A stretch of DNA of 54,273 bases. Origin: Lysobacteraceae bacterium UBA6001 (lineage in GTDB: Bacteria > Pseudomonadota > Gammaproteobacteria > Xanthomonadales > Xanthomonadaceae). A model generated the notes under the pieces. That model saw only the letters and a program-made list of their open reading frames with translations, made no database searches and was not told where the DNA came from. Positions 42,501 to 51,372 of the stretch are shown here, piece by piece. The position numbers and the translations under genes are program-made. Where the stretch lies: contig DJAN01000302.1 in assembly GCA_002429615.1 (NCBI GenBank), forward strand, positions 1 to 54,273, read 5' to 3'. Positions within the stretch are counted from its first letter, which is position 1, and the number at the start of each line of letters is the position of its first letter.

Positions 42501-42943
42501 TTGGGGACGTAGTAGGTCTGGATGTTGCTCGCCAGGTTGGTGGTCGTGCCGCTGGCCAGGGCGTTGTCGGTGTAGACACTGCCGTAGGTCGCCGCATCGG
42601 TGCGCACGGTGCCGGTCGAATCCACCCACGGCAGATAGGTCGTGGCGGGGTTGTAGTAGATCGTGTTGCGGGTGTACGTCTGCGACGCGATGCTCGGCGA
42701 GGTGGTCGCCGGCACGTCATCGGGCATGTAGTTGTTCGACATCGAGCCCGAGTCGTCGAGGATCAGCAGCACGTTCGGCGGAATGCGCGCGCCGGTGGTG
42801 AGCGGATCATTCGGCAGCGTGATCGCCGCATTGACCGGCAACGCCAGCAGGGTCGCCAGGCAGGCGCCGAGCGTCGGCAGGGCACGGTGGATCACGCGCC
42901 GATGCCAGGCGCGCGACGGAGTCTTGGTCTGAGGCTTGCGCAT
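39563..42943 (-). CDS. pilY1: Type IV pilus tip adhesin/assembly protein PilY1
   Basis: A 1126-aa exported protein. The ATG at 42943 is used because it is followed by a signal peptide (LGACLATLLALPVNAA); the longer frame adds non-conserved sequence that overlaps pilX. A von Willebrand A-like N-terminal half carries a metal site (LILDDSGSMSNN, residues 61-71). The C-terminal half is the PilY1 beta-propeller with a calcium site of the form DADGNGTID (about residue 837) and a second, DLNGNGNFTD (about 1053). PilY1 sits at the pilus tip and controls retraction, adhesion and surface sensing. It is in the minor-pilin operon between pilX and pilE. Confidence 0.94.
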   Translation of the reverse strand: MRKPQTKTPSRAWHRRVIHRALPTLGACLATLLALPVNAAITLPNDPLTTGARIPPNVLLILDDSGSMSNNYMPDDVPATTSPSIASQTYTRNTIYYNPATTYLPWVDSTGTVRTDAATYGSVYTDNALASGTTTNLASNIQTYYVPKDKTNTTETYLAAGANYYRYQILTNGKIYRAEYTTYTKANTPSNAGDMNCATGTSTTRADWRNCTNVTPTGRTEAAEKTNYAIWYSYHRTRAKVAKGGAGRAFSALGTNIRVGFRTINKYTSGAIITEDKPIPVDRNDGVFDDPNGTTGSNNNRTAWFDRLYTVPGTNSTTPLRGALTRAGTYFSSSAATGPYGPETGTNQFACRQNFTILTTDGYWNESTYSDQSGEQDNLAGSTITGPNNADYTYSPALPYSSSDSYGGQGNLADVAMRFWKNDLRTDLDNIVPTASTDPAFWQHMVTFGISIGEKGTLDPATDLPAITAGTKAWPTTKNNTIANIDDLWHATINGRGDFVVATDPDGFVSGLTSALSAITQRTGSFSNVAASSTSLDAGTQVFQASYISGAWTGDIAAYGATSSGVSTTVNWHAYNGIPTSNRKIITSDGTQGLVFPGSATTTQLNALTRTGAATNYPVTGANNAAYLAGTRTLEVANGGTLRNRNNLLGDIVSSSPAYVADTGTLYVGANDGMLHAFNASNGNEVFAYIPNGISWSALGSLSRPDYAHRYFVDGPVVVSTRTQTPNHNILVGALGKGGKGLFALDVTTPASFGVNSFKWEVGGSDADMGLVQAKPLIAKLNNNVTAVIVSNGINSSNGHAVLMVYNLDSGELISRIDTGVGSNVTDAADSNGLSAPVGWDADGNGTIDYVYAGDMLGNVWKFNLGASTPSSWAVANSGEPVFTATHTASDGTVTRQPITGGLTVALHPKTFKTWILFGTGRLMTNGDMTNMAVQSLYGIIDDGTTLVRDGDDANLTGRSVVVTGSFSGKSVRSFEAKSALPSDSKGWYLDLLTPPNATAEGERVVSDAQLLGDVLVVSSVIPTADACRADGRGYLNALDAFTGTSTGPSLFDLNGNGNFTDETLANGDQNLPVGSVDLNVGMPTLANLMRGLAVVGGSSGNTGSVPIRETRNVGRVSWREVKRGD

Positions 42944-42954
42944 GGCAGGCTTCC

Positions 42955-43485
42955 TCACTGGACGATGTAGTTGGTCTGGAGCATCACGGTCGAGCGGCCG
43001 TCCTCGGACGACAGCGCGGTGATGCGGAAACGGGGGGCCAGGCACTGTCCGTCGATCGGTACCTTGCGGTCGCAGGCCGGCCAGGTCGGCGCCTCGCCCA
43101 TGTACTCGATGATGTAGCGTGCGTCCGGCATCGGCGTGTTGTCGTCGCTGAGGTCGTTGCTGGCGTCACGCCAGCCGCTGAAACTGGTATCCAGCCAACG
43201 GTCGGTGTCGGTGGCCACCGGCGTGGCGCAGACGCCACCGCTGCAGCCGCTGGACGGCACCGAGGCCACCGCGGTGGCCTTGGCCAGGGCCTCCCCCTGG
43301 CGCAGTGCCGACTCCACCGACTGGAAACTCAGGCTGCGATCGTAGAGGTTGGCGGTCATGCGCTCCTCCATCGTCGTGCCACGCAGCACCGCCAGGCCCA
43401 GCAGGGTCATCACCAGCAGCAACAGCAGCACCACGATCAGGGTCGCGCCGCGCTGCCGGCGGGAGGAAAGATCAAGGGTCTTCAT
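42955..43485 (-). CDS. pilX: Type IV pilus assembly protein PilX
   Basis: A 176-aa minor pilin-like protein. The cleavage site is RRQRG-ATLIVVLLLLLVMTL; as is usual for PilX, the +5 position is not glutamate. The rest begins LRGTTMEERMTANLYDRSLSFQSVESALRQGE, the conserved PilX N-terminal region. It starts 4 nt inside the pilW end and ends 11 bp before pilY1. Confidence 0.93.
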   Translation of the reverse strand: MKTLDLSSRRQRGATLIVVLLLLLVMTLLGLAVLRGTTMEERMTANLYDRSLSFQSVESALRQGEALAKATAVASVPSSGCSGGVCATPVATDTDRWLDTSFSGWRDASNDLSDDNTPMPDARYIIEYMGEAPTWPACDRKVPIDGQCLAPRFRITALSSEDGRSTVMLQTNYIVQ

Positions 43486-44486
43486 GGATTGCGGTTCCGC
43501 AGGCTGACGACGTGGATCAACTGGCGCTCGATGACTTCGTCGTTGGCGCCGACCTTGTCGGTGCCCGCCAGCGACAGGGTGATGCGCGCGGACGTGACGG
43601 TGGACCAGTCCGCCACGGCATCGGCGGCCTGGTAGGCGGTCTGGCCCGACACCAGGTACAGCACGCTGAGGTTGGTGACGCCGTCGGCCACTTCCTGCGT
43701 GGTCACCGTGCCGTTGCCGGTGGCGACCTGCTGGTACAGCGCCGGGCCGTTGGTGCCGTTACCGATGTACCAGCGCGTGGCGTGCACGCGCACCAGCACG
43801 GAGTTCGGCGCGGTGTAGGCGAACGTGGTGCCGGTGCCGCACTCCATCGGGATGCCCAGGCCGGTGGCGCAGTTGCCGGGCGTGCCGCTGGTGCCGTGGA
43901 ACACCTCGTCGCCGCTCGCCGCGGAAACCTGGAAGATCGAGGCCTGGCGCGCATTGCATGCCATCACGATGTCGCCGGTGGCGATGCCGGAGGTGGTGGT
44001 GTTGAGGGTGAACTTGTAGGTCCCGGTGTCGTGCGCGCTGATGGTGGCGACGTTGTCGTCGGCGGTGAACAGCTGCACCGCCTGGGTGCCGGCCACGCGC
44101 TGCCCGGCGTCGCCGCCGATGGTCAGGTCGGTCATGTCCTCGTCGGCGACGAAGCCACGGAAGGCGTCACCCCATACGGTCAGGTTGCTCCACCAGCTCG
44201 CGGCCGGGTTGTTGAGCACGTTGGCGATCGGCAGGTTGTTGACGCACGGGTTGCCCGCCGCCTCGCGCACATCCCGCGACATCAGTTCGAATGCCGTGCG
44301 CACGCCTTCCTGCACGCGGCCCACGCCTTCGGTCGCCTGGTAGGCGCGCCGGTTGGACAGGAAGATGCCGATCGCCGCGCCGACCACCAGCAGGCCGAGC
44401 ATCATCGCGATCATCAGCTCGATCAGGCTGAAGCCCCCCTGCCGGCGCAGACGACGCCCCTGCATTGCACTGCCCGCCGTCGTCAT
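43482..44486 (-). CDS. pilW: Type IV pilus assembly protein PilW
   Basis: A 334-aa minor pilin. The prepilin site is RRQGG-FSLIELMIAMMLG with Glu at +5. NRRAYQATEGVGRVQEGVRTAFELMSRDVREAG-type sequence follows, typical of PilW. The ATG at 44486 overlaps the pilV stop in ATGA. The C terminus (VIERQLIHVVSLRNRNP) is likewise conserved in the family. Confidence 0.93.
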   Translation of the reverse strand: MTTAGSAMQGRRLRRQGGFSLIELMIAMMLGLLVVGAAIGIFLSNRRAYQATEGVGRVQEGVRTAFELMSRDVREAAGNPCVNNLPIANVLNNPAASWWSNLTVWGDAFRGFVADEDMTDLTIGGDAGQRVAGTQAVQLFTADDNVATISAHDTGTYKFTLNTTTSGIATGDIVMACNARQASIFQVSAASGDEVFHGTSGTPGNCATGLGIPMECGTGTTFAYTAPNSVLVRVHATRWYIGNGTNGPALYQQVATGNGTVTTQEVADGVTNLSVLYLVSGQTAYQAADAVADWSTVTSARITLSLAGTDKVGANDEVIERQLIHVVSLRNRNP

Positions 44487-44989
44487 AGCTGCACCTTGGT
44501 GTGGAAGGTCTGTTCGGTACTGCCCTGGGCCTTCTGGCCATCGCCGGCCTCGACCGCGCGGCTGTCGTCCCAGCGCAGGCCGATCTCGCACACGCCGCTG
44601 TCGCAGTTGATGCTGCCGCAGGCGGTCTCATCGTCGGCATCGCTGCCGACCGCGGTCTTCCAACCGCTGATCCAGGCCGCTTTGTCTTCCTCGGCCAGCG
44701 AGCCGGAACCGTTCGCGTTGCAGAGGAAGCCGCTGGTGTTGTAGCCGCCGGCCAGCGCGACGTCGCGGTTGGCGCGCATCGAATCCAGCACGGTGTAGCT
44801 GGAGATCACCGCCTGGCTGCGCTCCAGCGAACTCTGGCTGTTGCGCAGCGCGGTGGTCTGCATCGCGGCGACGCCGAGCAGGCCGATCGCCATGATCAGC
44901 ACCGCGATCAGCACTTCGATCAGGCTGGCGCCACGCTGCGGCGCGGGAAGGGAAACGTGACGACGTGGAAGGTTCACCGGGGTCACCAT
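44483..44989 (-). CDS. pilV: Type IV pilus modification protein PilV
   Basis: A 168-aa minor pilin. The cleavage site is PQRG-ASLIEVLIAVLIMAIGLLG. AAMQTTALRNSQSSLERSQA and DSMRANRDVALAG follow the PilV pattern. The ATG at 44989 lies 4 nt after the fimU stop; no clear ribosome site is seen, so translation probably depends on coupling. Confidence 0.92.
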   Translation of the reverse strand: MVTPVNLPRRHVSLPAPQRGASLIEVLIAVLIMAIGLLGVAAMQTTALRNSQSSLERSQAVISSYTVLDSMRANRDVALAGGYNTSGFLCNANGSGSLAEEDKAAWISGWKTAVGSDADDETACGSINCDSGVCEIGLRWDDSRAVEAGDGQKAQGSTEQTFHTKVQL

Positions 44990-44993
44990 GAGC

Positions 44994-45533
44994 TTATTGG
45001 CAGTCGCCGGTTGCCTGCGACACGGACACGCGGGAGCCGCTGGCCAGCGCCACCACGCGCTGGTTCTCCGCGGGCTGCGTGGTGTCGATGCAAACGGTGA
45101 GGTTGGCGGTGGCGAGCAGGCCGGTGCTGTCACGCGCCAGTCCGTCGGAGGAGAACGTGATGGTGTCGACGTCGGCCGAGACCAGCGCGGTGCTGGTGGC
45201 AGCGATCTCGCGCAGCACCGAGTCGTCGCGGTCCAGGCGGGCGATCATCCGCCGCCAGTCGGCGCCACCGCAGGTCTCGCCATCCTCGGACGGGCACAGC
45301 GTGACCTTGCTGTTGAGCCGCACGGCCTCGGAGCGGACGTACTGGACCGAGGCGACCAGCTCGTTAGCCTGGGCGGTCAGCCGGTTGCGGTTGATCAGTC
45401 CGCGGAAATTGGGAATCGCGATGGCCATGACGACCGCGAGCACGGCGATGGTGACCATCAGCTCGATCAGCGTGAAGCCCGCCACCCGGTGCGGGCGGCC
45501 TGGCGTGCGATCGTGGTCTTGGGCAAGTGACAT
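44994..45533 (-). CDS. fimU: Minor pilin FimU (GspH/FimT family)
   Basis: A 179-aa minor pilin and first gene of the operon. The prepilin site is HRVAG-FTLIELMVTIAVLAV; IPNFRGLINRNRLTAQANELV follows. The C terminus (VVALASGSRVSVSQ) lacks the GRxR DNA-binding motif of the FimT protein at 22.2-22.7 kb, which favours FimU. GGGGA precedes the ATG at 45533 by 5 nt. Confidence 0.88.
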   Translation of the reverse strand: MSLAQDHDRTPGRPHRVAGFTLIELMVTIAVLAVVMAIAIPNFRGLINRNRLTAQANELVASVQYVRSEAVRLNSKVTLCPSEDGETCGGADWRRMIARLDRDDSVLREIAATSTALVSADVDTITFSSDGLARDSTGLLATANLTVCIDTTQPAENQRVVALASGSRVSVSQATGDCQ

Positions 45534-45661
45534 GGAGATCCCCATCCCCAGTTTCGATCGGGCTAAGCTATGCCAGCGCTCGCCCCCCCACCAGCACATA
45601 CCGACGAGCGGCGGCATCCCCTACTCCAGCGGTCACGCGCCCCGCACACCCGAGACCCCCG

Positions 45662-46687
45662 ATGAGGCCCCGCCCCGACCCCGCCGCCAGCGGCGCCCCC
45701 CTGGAGATCCTGTGGCAGCCGCCGGCGCTGATTTCGGTGGTCGCCGCCGGCGAGATGCTCGCCACCCTGCTCGCGCTGGCGCCCGGCATCACCGGCAGCC
45801 GCTGGATGTACTTCGGACTGAGTTCGCTGCTGATCCAGTGGATCAGCCTGCTGAGCCTGTGCGCGCTGCGCCTGGCGCGCGCATGGCTGGCCAGGCTGCG
45901 GCCGCTGACGGTGGCCTACATCGCGGTGGCGACGCTGCAGGTCACCACCGCGGTGGTCTGCGCGGCGGCGTGGCTGCTGCTGCACGACCTGCTGATCCTG
46001 CCGCATTCGGCATGGCTGGCGTTGTGGCTGCAGTTCAGCGGCATCGCGCTGGTGGTCGGGCTGATGGGCGCGGTGGCGTTCCAGAACCACTGGAACGCGC
46101 GGCAGCTCGCCGTGCGCGCCAAGCAGGCCGAGATCGACGCGCTGACCGCCCGCGTGCAGCCGCACTTCCTGTTCAACGCGCTCAACGCCGCGGCCACGCT
46201 GGTGCATCGCGAACCGGGCCGGGTCGAGCAGATCCTGCTCGACCTGTCGGACCTGTTCCGGGCCGCGCTGGCCGGCCCCGCCGAGATCGACATCGCCGAC
46301 GAGATCGTGCTGGCGCAGCGCTATGTCGAGATCGAATCGATCCGCTTCGGCACGCGGATGACGGTGGACTGGCAACTGCCCTCGCCGCTGCCGGCGCTAC
46401 GGCTACCGCGGCTCAGCCTGCAGCCGCTGGTGGAGAATGCCGTCCACCACGGCATCGAGAACGCGCCGGCACCCGGCAGCATCGTGGTCTCGTTGCGCCC
46501 CGACGGCACGCAGTGGCTGCTGACGGTGGAGAACACCGTGCCCACCGCGAGCGAAGCGACGTCGCATCGGCGCGGACACAAAGTCGGGCTGTCGGCGCTG
46601 CGCGCGCGCCTGGCCGGCTCCGATCGCATCGCGCTGTCGACGACGCAGGCACCGGGCCGGTTCCAGGCGACGCTGACGGTCAGGTGA
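45662..46687 (+). CDS. AlgZ/FimS-like sensor histidine kinase
   Basis: A 341-aa membrane histidine kinase of the LytS/AlgZ group (PF06580). About four hydrophobic helices (residues 20-140) precede RVQPHFLFNALNAAATLV with the phospho-acceptor H168 and LSLQPLVENAVHHGI with N259, the ATP-lid asparagine. The G-box (RRGHKVGLSALRARL) is atypical. In Pseudomonas FimS/AlgZ works with AlgR and switches on fimU-pilVWXY1Y2E, the operon divergent from this gene here. No response-regulator gene follows; ppnN converges with an 8-bp overlap. The partner must lie elsewhere. Confidence 0.85.
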   Translation: MRPRPDPAASGAPLEILWQPPALISVVAAGEMLATLLALAPGITGSRWMYFGLSSLLIQWISLLSLCALRLARAWLARLRPLTVAYIAVATLQVTTAVVCAAAWLLLHDLLILPHSAWLALWLQFSGIALVVGLMGAVAFQNHWNARQLAVRAKQAEIDALTARVQPHFLFNALNAAATLVHREPGRVEQILLDLSDLFRAALAGPAEIDIADEIVLAQRYVEIESIRFGTRMTVDWQLPSPLPALRLPRLSLQPLVENAVHHGIENAPAPGSIVVSLRPDGTQWLLTVENTVPTASEATSHRRGHKVGLSALRARLAGSDRIALSTTQAPGRFQATLTVR

Positions 46688-48068
46688 CGACCCGGTAGCA
46701 GGGCTGGTAGTCGCCGGCGATCTTCATCCGGCGCTGTTCGACGAAAGCACGCAGCAGCGCATCCAGCGCCTGCATCATCTCCGCATCGCCATGGATCTCA
46801 AACGGCCCATGCTGTTCGATGCGCTGCATGCTCTCTTCCTTGACGTTGCCGGCGACGATGCCGGAGAACGCGCGCCGCAAGTCGGCGGCCAGCGCCGGCG
46901 CCGGCCGGCCCTGGTGCAGGTCGAGGCTGGCCATGGCCTCGTGCGTGGGCACGAACGGACGCTGGTATTCCTCGGGAATGGTGATCGACCAGTTGAAATA
47001 GAACGAGTCGCGCTGCGCGATGCGGTACTCGCGCACCTGCTTGATGCCGCGGGTCATGCGCCGCGCCACCTCGACCGGATCACCGACGATGATCTCGTAG
47101 CGCGAGGCCGCCGCATCGCCCAGGGTCAGGCGGATGAAGCGGTCGATCTGCTCGAAGTACGGCGCGGCGATGGTCGGGCCGGTGAGGATCAGCGGCAGCG
47201 GCAGGTGCGCGTTCTCCTCGCGCAGCAGGATGCCGAGCAGGTACAGGATCTCCTCGGCGGTGCCGACGCCACCCGGGAACACGATGATGCCGTGGCCGAT
47301 GCGGACGAAGGCCTCCAGGCGCTTCTCGATGTCCGGCATGATCACCAGGTGGTTGACGATCGGGTTCGGCGACTCGGCGGCGATGATGCCCGGCTCGGTG
47401 ACGCCGATGTAGCGCGTGTTGGTGCGGCGCTGTTTGGCATGGGCGATGGTGGCGCCCTTCATCGGCCCCTTCATCGCGCCCGGACCGCAGCCGGTGCAGA
47501 TGTCCAGGCCGCGCAGGCCCAGCTCGTAGCCGACCTGCTTGGTATAGAGGTATTCGTCGCGCGAGATGGAATGCCCACCCCAGCACACCACCAGGTTGGG
47601 GTCGGTCGGATGCAGGATGCGCGCATTGCGCAGCAGGCCGAACACCGCGTTGGTGATGCCCTCGCCCGACGCCAGGTCGGCGGCGTACTCCGGGCCGAGT
47701 TCGATGGCCATGTAGGCCAGGTCGCGCACCACGGCGAACAGCAGTTCGGCCACGCCGCGGATGATCTCGCCATCGACGAAGGCCATCGCCGGCGCCTTGC
47801 TGAGATCGATGCGGACGCCGCGGTCCTGCTGGGTGACCTGGATGTCGAAATCCGGGTAGAGGTCGCGTGCGGCGCGCGGGTCGTCCGAGGCGCTGCCGCT
47901 GGTCAGCACCGCCAGCGCGCAGCGGCGCAGCAGTTCATGCATGCCACCGGCGGACGCGTCGCGCAGGCGCGCCACTTCGGCCCGCGACAGCACGTCCAGC
48001 CCGCCACGCGGGTAGATCCGCGCGTCCACCACCGGCAGCGCCGTCGCCGCCTTGTTGCCTTGTTCCAT
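46680..48068 (-). CDS. ppnN: Nucleotide 5'-monophosphate nucleosidase PpnN (LOG family)
   Basis: A 462-aa enzyme that cleaves purine or pyrimidine nucleoside monophosphates to base and ribose 5-phosphate; in E. coli it is activated by (p)ppGpp. The LOG-fold core shows VCWGGHSISRDEYLYTKQVG, GCGPGAMKGPMKGA and HGIIVFPGGVGTAEEILYLL, which includes the PGGxGTxxE motif. An N-terminal extension and C-terminal domain match PpnN length. It is a complete core gene. Confidence 0.95.
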   Translation of the reverse strand: MEQGNKAATALPVVDARIYPRGGLDVLSRAEVARLRDASAGGMHELLRRCALAVLTSGSASDDPRAARDLYPDFDIQVTQQDRGVRIDLSKAPAMAFVDGEIIRGVAELLFAVVRDLAYMAIELGPEYAADLASGEGITNAVFGLLRNARILHPTDPNLVVCWGGHSISRDEYLYTKQVGYELGLRGLDICTGCGPGAMKGPMKGATIAHAKQRRTNTRYIGVTEPGIIAAESPNPIVNHLVIMPDIEKRLEAFVRIGHGIIVFPGGVGTAEEILYLLGILLREENAHLPLPLILTGPTIAAPYFEQIDRFIRLTLGDAAASRYEIIVGDPVEVARRMTRGIKQVREYRIAQRDSFYFNWSITIPEEYQRPFVPTHEAMASLDLHQGRPAPALAADLRRAFSGIVAGNVKEESMQRIEQHGPFEIHGDAEMMQALDALLRAFVEQRRMKIAGDYQPCYRVVT

Positions 48069-48120
48069 GAGCTACTCCTTCTATGCAGCCGCGGGACTGT
48101 AACCCAGTCCCCCCGACAAA

Positions 48121-48150
48121 AGAAAACGGCCGGGTTGCCCCGGCCGTTTC
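48121..48150 (-). terminator. Terminator of the Oar-like receptor gene
   Basis: On the minus strand AACGGCCGGG (48148-48139), a GCAA tetraloop and CCCGGCCGTT, followed by TTCTTTTG. It lies 27 bp after the receptor stop. Confidence 0.88.
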
Positions 48151-48174
48151 CTGTTCCGCTTGGGTTCCGATGGA

Positions 48175-51100
48175 TCAGAACTGGTAGCGGAAGCCCACCT
48201 GCATGGACCACTGCGACACACCGACGTTGAAGCCGTCGGCATCCGAGTTGGCCGCGGTCGGCTGGCTGGTGCTGGTGTAGTTGTACACGTACTGGCCGTT
48301 GTAGATGCCGGCCAGGCGCGCCACCGAGGCATCGGCGTAGAAGCCGTAGTCGACGATGTGGCCCCAATCCTTGTTGATCAGGTTGCCCACGTTCTGGATG
48401 TCCAGCCAGATCTGCGACTTGTGGCCCTTGTAGAAGCCCGGCAGCTCCTGGCTGATGCGCAGGTCGAAGGTGTTCACGAAGCCGGTGCGGAAGGCATTGG
48501 CCGGGGCATAGCTGCCCGCGTACTTCGCCACTTCCGGATGCGCGGCGAGCCACGCATTGAAGTTGGCGGCCATGGTGGCATCCGGGGTGAACTGGCCAGC
48601 GGTGTTCACGCTGCCGAACAGCACGTCGCCGTTCGGAACGTAGAACAGGTCGTTGTAGGTACGGCCGTCGCCATTGAAGTCGTTGGCGAAGACGTAGCTG
48701 AACGGACGACCGCTGCGGCCTTCATAGACCAGGCCCACGCGGGTTTCGTAGTCACCGAAGAACTTGTGCTTCCAATCCAGCGAACCGCTGATGCGATCCT
48801 TGATCTCGTAACGCGAGGTGTTTTCCTGGTTCGAGTTCACGTCGAAGGCGTACTGGTACGCCCAGCCCGAGCTGGCGGTGGAGCTGGTCAGCGGGCCCAC
48901 TTCGGTCGCGTGGGTGTAGGTGTAGCCCAGGGTCCAGGACCAGTCGCTGCCTTCGCTGAACGGCTTGGTCAGCGAGACGGTGAACTGCGAGGTCTTGCCC
49001 TTGTCGGTGTTGTCGATCAGGTAGACGGCGTCGTAGTTGGCATAACGGCCGTAGCGGCTGGCCGACGAGTTGCTGCCGGTGTCAGACGAGGTCCAGCTGA
49101 CCTTGCTCGGGTTCCAGTACAGGGTGCGGCCGTCCGGACCGGTGTAGCCCGGGCCCAGGTTCAGCGCCTGGTAGTACAGGCCGTCCTTGACCTTGGTGTA
49201 CAGCAGTTCGGCCGACGCGACGATGCCGTACCACGGCAGTTCGTGGTCGAGGGCCAGATTGGCCTTCCACAGCGACGGCTGCTTGAAGTCGTCGCCGACG
49301 AAGTTGACGCTCTGCAGCGCCGAACCCGCCACGGTCGGGACCGGCTGGTTCAGGCCATCCGGCGAGAACGGCACGGCCGCGTTGTAGACCTGCTGGTTGT
49401 ACGAGGTGTAGTTCAGGCCGGTGTTGGAGTAGCTGTTGCCGATCCACACCTGCGGCGAATCACCCTGGAACAGGCCCACGCCACCGCGCAGCTGCATCGG
49501 GCGCTCGGTGTCGAAGTTGTAGTTGAAACCGAAGCGCGGCTGGATCAGGAAGTCGCCGTTGAAGATCTTGCTGTTGTTGTAGCCGAACGTGTTCGACGCA
49601 GCTGCGTTGTAGGTCGGCGACGGGGTGGTGTCCGGACGGTCGCCACGCAGGCCCAGGGTCAGGGTCAGGTTGCTGTTGACGTACCAGGTGTCCTGCACGA
49701 ACAGGCCGAGGTTGTTGTACTTGTAGTCGGCCGGGATCGAACCGGGCGAGGTCTCGGCGGCCAGGCGGTAGCTGGACCAGATGCCGGCGGCGAAGTTGTC
49801 CAGGCCCTGGAAGATGTAGCTGCCCCAGCCGTTCTGGGCGAAGTAGTTGTAGATCTCGTTGGTGCTGTAGTCCACGCCGAACTTCAGGTCGTGGTCACCC
49901 AGCGTCCAGGTACCGGCACCGTAGTAGTTCCAGGTCTTGGTCGACAGGATGTTGTTCTGCGAGCTCAGCTCGGTACCGAGGTACAGCGAGTCGGTGCCCT
50001 GCTGGATCTGGATGCTCGGCGCGGTGGTCGGGGTGACGCGGATCGCCGAGTAATCGCGGTAGGAGACCTTGAACTCGGTCGAGAAGGTGTCGGTCCAGTC
50101 GGAGAACAGCTGGCCGACGTAGCTCTCGATCGACTTCTCGTGCTGGTACCAGTACGAGCTCAGCGAGACCGAGCTGCTGGTCATGCCGTTGATGCGCAGC
50201 TTGCTCTGGTCGAGCTTGCTGTAGCGGACGCTGGCGCGGTGCTGGTCGTTGATGTTCCAGTCCAGCTTCAGCGCGTACTCTTCCAGGTCGGTGTTGCCGT
50301 TGCTGCTCAGCGAACCCGGGTCGATACCCCAGTTGTCCTGCGCGATCTGCTGCGCACGGGCGATGTAGGCGTCATTGATGACCGCATTGGTCTTGCCGTA
50401 CGCGGTGCTCGCCAGGTCGGCGCCCGGGGCGGCCTGCTCGAACTTCTCGTAGTTGGCGAAGAAGAACAGCTTGTCCTTGACGACCGGACCACCCAGGGTC
50501 ATGCCGTAGGTCTTTTCCTTGGTGAAACCGTTGAACGGGGTGCCGTCCGGGTTGTCACCGAACCAGTCGCCGTCGCGGTAGCTGCCGTACACCGAGCCGT
50601 GGAACTCGTTGGTACCGGACTTGGTCACCGCGTTGACGGTGGCGCCGGCGGCGCTGGCGATGCTGACGTCGTAGTTCGACAGGTTGATGTCGAGGGCTTC
50701 GATGGCTTCCATCGACACCGGCTGGCGACGGGTCACCATGTTGTTGCCTTCCAGGCCGAACGTGTCGCTCGCCGCCACGCCGTCGATGCTGACGGAGTTG
50801 TAGCGCGGGTTCAGGCCGCCGGCCGAGATGGTGCCCGAGGCGCGGTCAACGAAGGCCACGCGCGGGTCCAGGCGCATGTAGTCCTGGATGTTGCCATTGA
50901 TCGACGGCAGCGCCTTGATGGATTCCTGGCTGATCTGGGTACCCGAGCCGGTCTTGGTGGCGCTGAACACTTCCGAGCCACCGGCCACGGCGACCGCGTT
51001 GACGGTCTCCAGCGTGGTCAGGTCGCCGGTCAGCGCGGCGTTGACGCTCGCGGTCTGGTTGACGCCCAGGTAGATGCCGTCTTCGGTCTTGGTGCCCTCA

Positions 51101-51372
51101 CCCGGCTTGGTGATGGTGATGCTGTACGGACCACCGACGCGCAGGCCGCGCGCGGTGTAACGACCCGCTTCGTCCGTGGTGGCGCGGCTGACCGTGCCCG
51201 ACTCGACGTGGGTGATGGTCACTTCGGCGCCGGTGACCGGCTGGCCGCTGGTGGTGGTGACCACGCCGCCGACGCCGGCGGAGGTGCTCTGCGCGAAGAC
51301 GGGCGCGGCGGCAAGGGCGGCCACGAGGCCAAGCGTGAGCTTGGACATGCGGAACTGACGGGGGTGAGTCAT
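48175..51372 (-). CDS. Oar-like TonB-dependent receptor with carboxypeptidase-like domain
   Basis: A 1065-aa outer-membrane protein. A signal peptide (LTLGLVAALAAAPVFAQ) precedes a carboxypeptidase-regulatory-like domain (about 30-115: GVVTTTSGQPVTGAEVTITH, TTDEAGRYTARGL). The plug follows (SQESIKALPSINGNIQDYMRL, NSVSIDGVAASDTFGL, ATVNAVTKSGTNEFHGS) and then a long barrel ending MQVGFRYQF. These are marks of Oar/TonB receptors, abundant in Xanthomonadaceae; their ligands are mostly unknown, with peptides or protein transport proposed. It is monocistronic with its own terminator. Confidence 0.93.
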   Translation of the reverse strand: MTHPRQFRMSKLTLGLVAALAAAPVFAQSTSAGVGGVVTTTSGQPVTGAEVTITHVESGTVSRATTDEAGRYTARGLRVGGPYSITITKPGEGTKTEDGIYLGVNQTASVNAALTGDLTTLETVNAVAVAGGSEVFSATKTGSGTQISQESIKALPSINGNIQDYMRLDPRVAFVDRASGTISAGGLNPRYNSVSIDGVAASDTFGLEGNNMVTRRQPVSMEAIEALDINLSNYDVSIASAAGATVNAVTKSGTNEFHGSVYGSYRDGDWFGDNPDGTPFNGFTKEKTYGMTLGGPVVKDKLFFFANYEKFEQAAPGADLASTAYGKTNAVINDAYIARAQQIAQDNWGIDPGSLSSNGNTDLEEYALKLDWNINDQHRASVRYSKLDQSKLRINGMTSSSVSLSSYWYQHEKSIESYVGQLFSDWTDTFSTEFKVSYRDYSAIRVTPTTAPSIQIQQGTDSLYLGTELSSQNNILSTKTWNYYGAGTWTLGDHDLKFGVDYSTNEIYNYFAQNGWGSYIFQGLDNFAAGIWSSYRLAAETSPGSIPADYKYNNLGLFVQDTWYVNSNLTLTLGLRGDRPDTTPSPTYNAAASNTFGYNNSKIFNGDFLIQPRFGFNYNFDTERPMQLRGGVGLFQGDSPQVWIGNSYSNTGLNYTSYNQQVYNAAVPFSPDGLNQPVPTVAGSALQSVNFVGDDFKQPSLWKANLALDHELPWYGIVASAELLYTKVKDGLYYQALNLGPGYTGPDGRTLYWNPSKVSWTSSDTGSNSSASRYGRYANYDAVYLIDNTDKGKTSQFTVSLTKPFSEGSDWSWTLGYTYTHATEVGPLTSSTASSGWAYQYAFDVNSNQENTSRYEIKDRISGSLDWKHKFFGDYETRVGLVYEGRSGRPFSYVFANDFNGDGRTYNDLFYVPNGDVLFGSVNTAGQFTPDATMAANFNAWLAAHPEVAKYAGSYAPANAFRTGFVNTFDLRISQELPGFYKGHKSQIWLDIQNVGNLINKDWGHIVDYGFYADASVARLAGIYNGQYVYNYTSTSQPTAANSDADGFNVGVSQWSMQVGFRYQF

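Noticed and set aside
39092..42970. Very long open frame on the plus strand opposite pilY1
   Set aside because: It is Arg/Ala/Val/Gly-rich, has no recognisable domains and mirrors the codon bias of pilY1 on the other strand; a typical antisense artefact of high GC.
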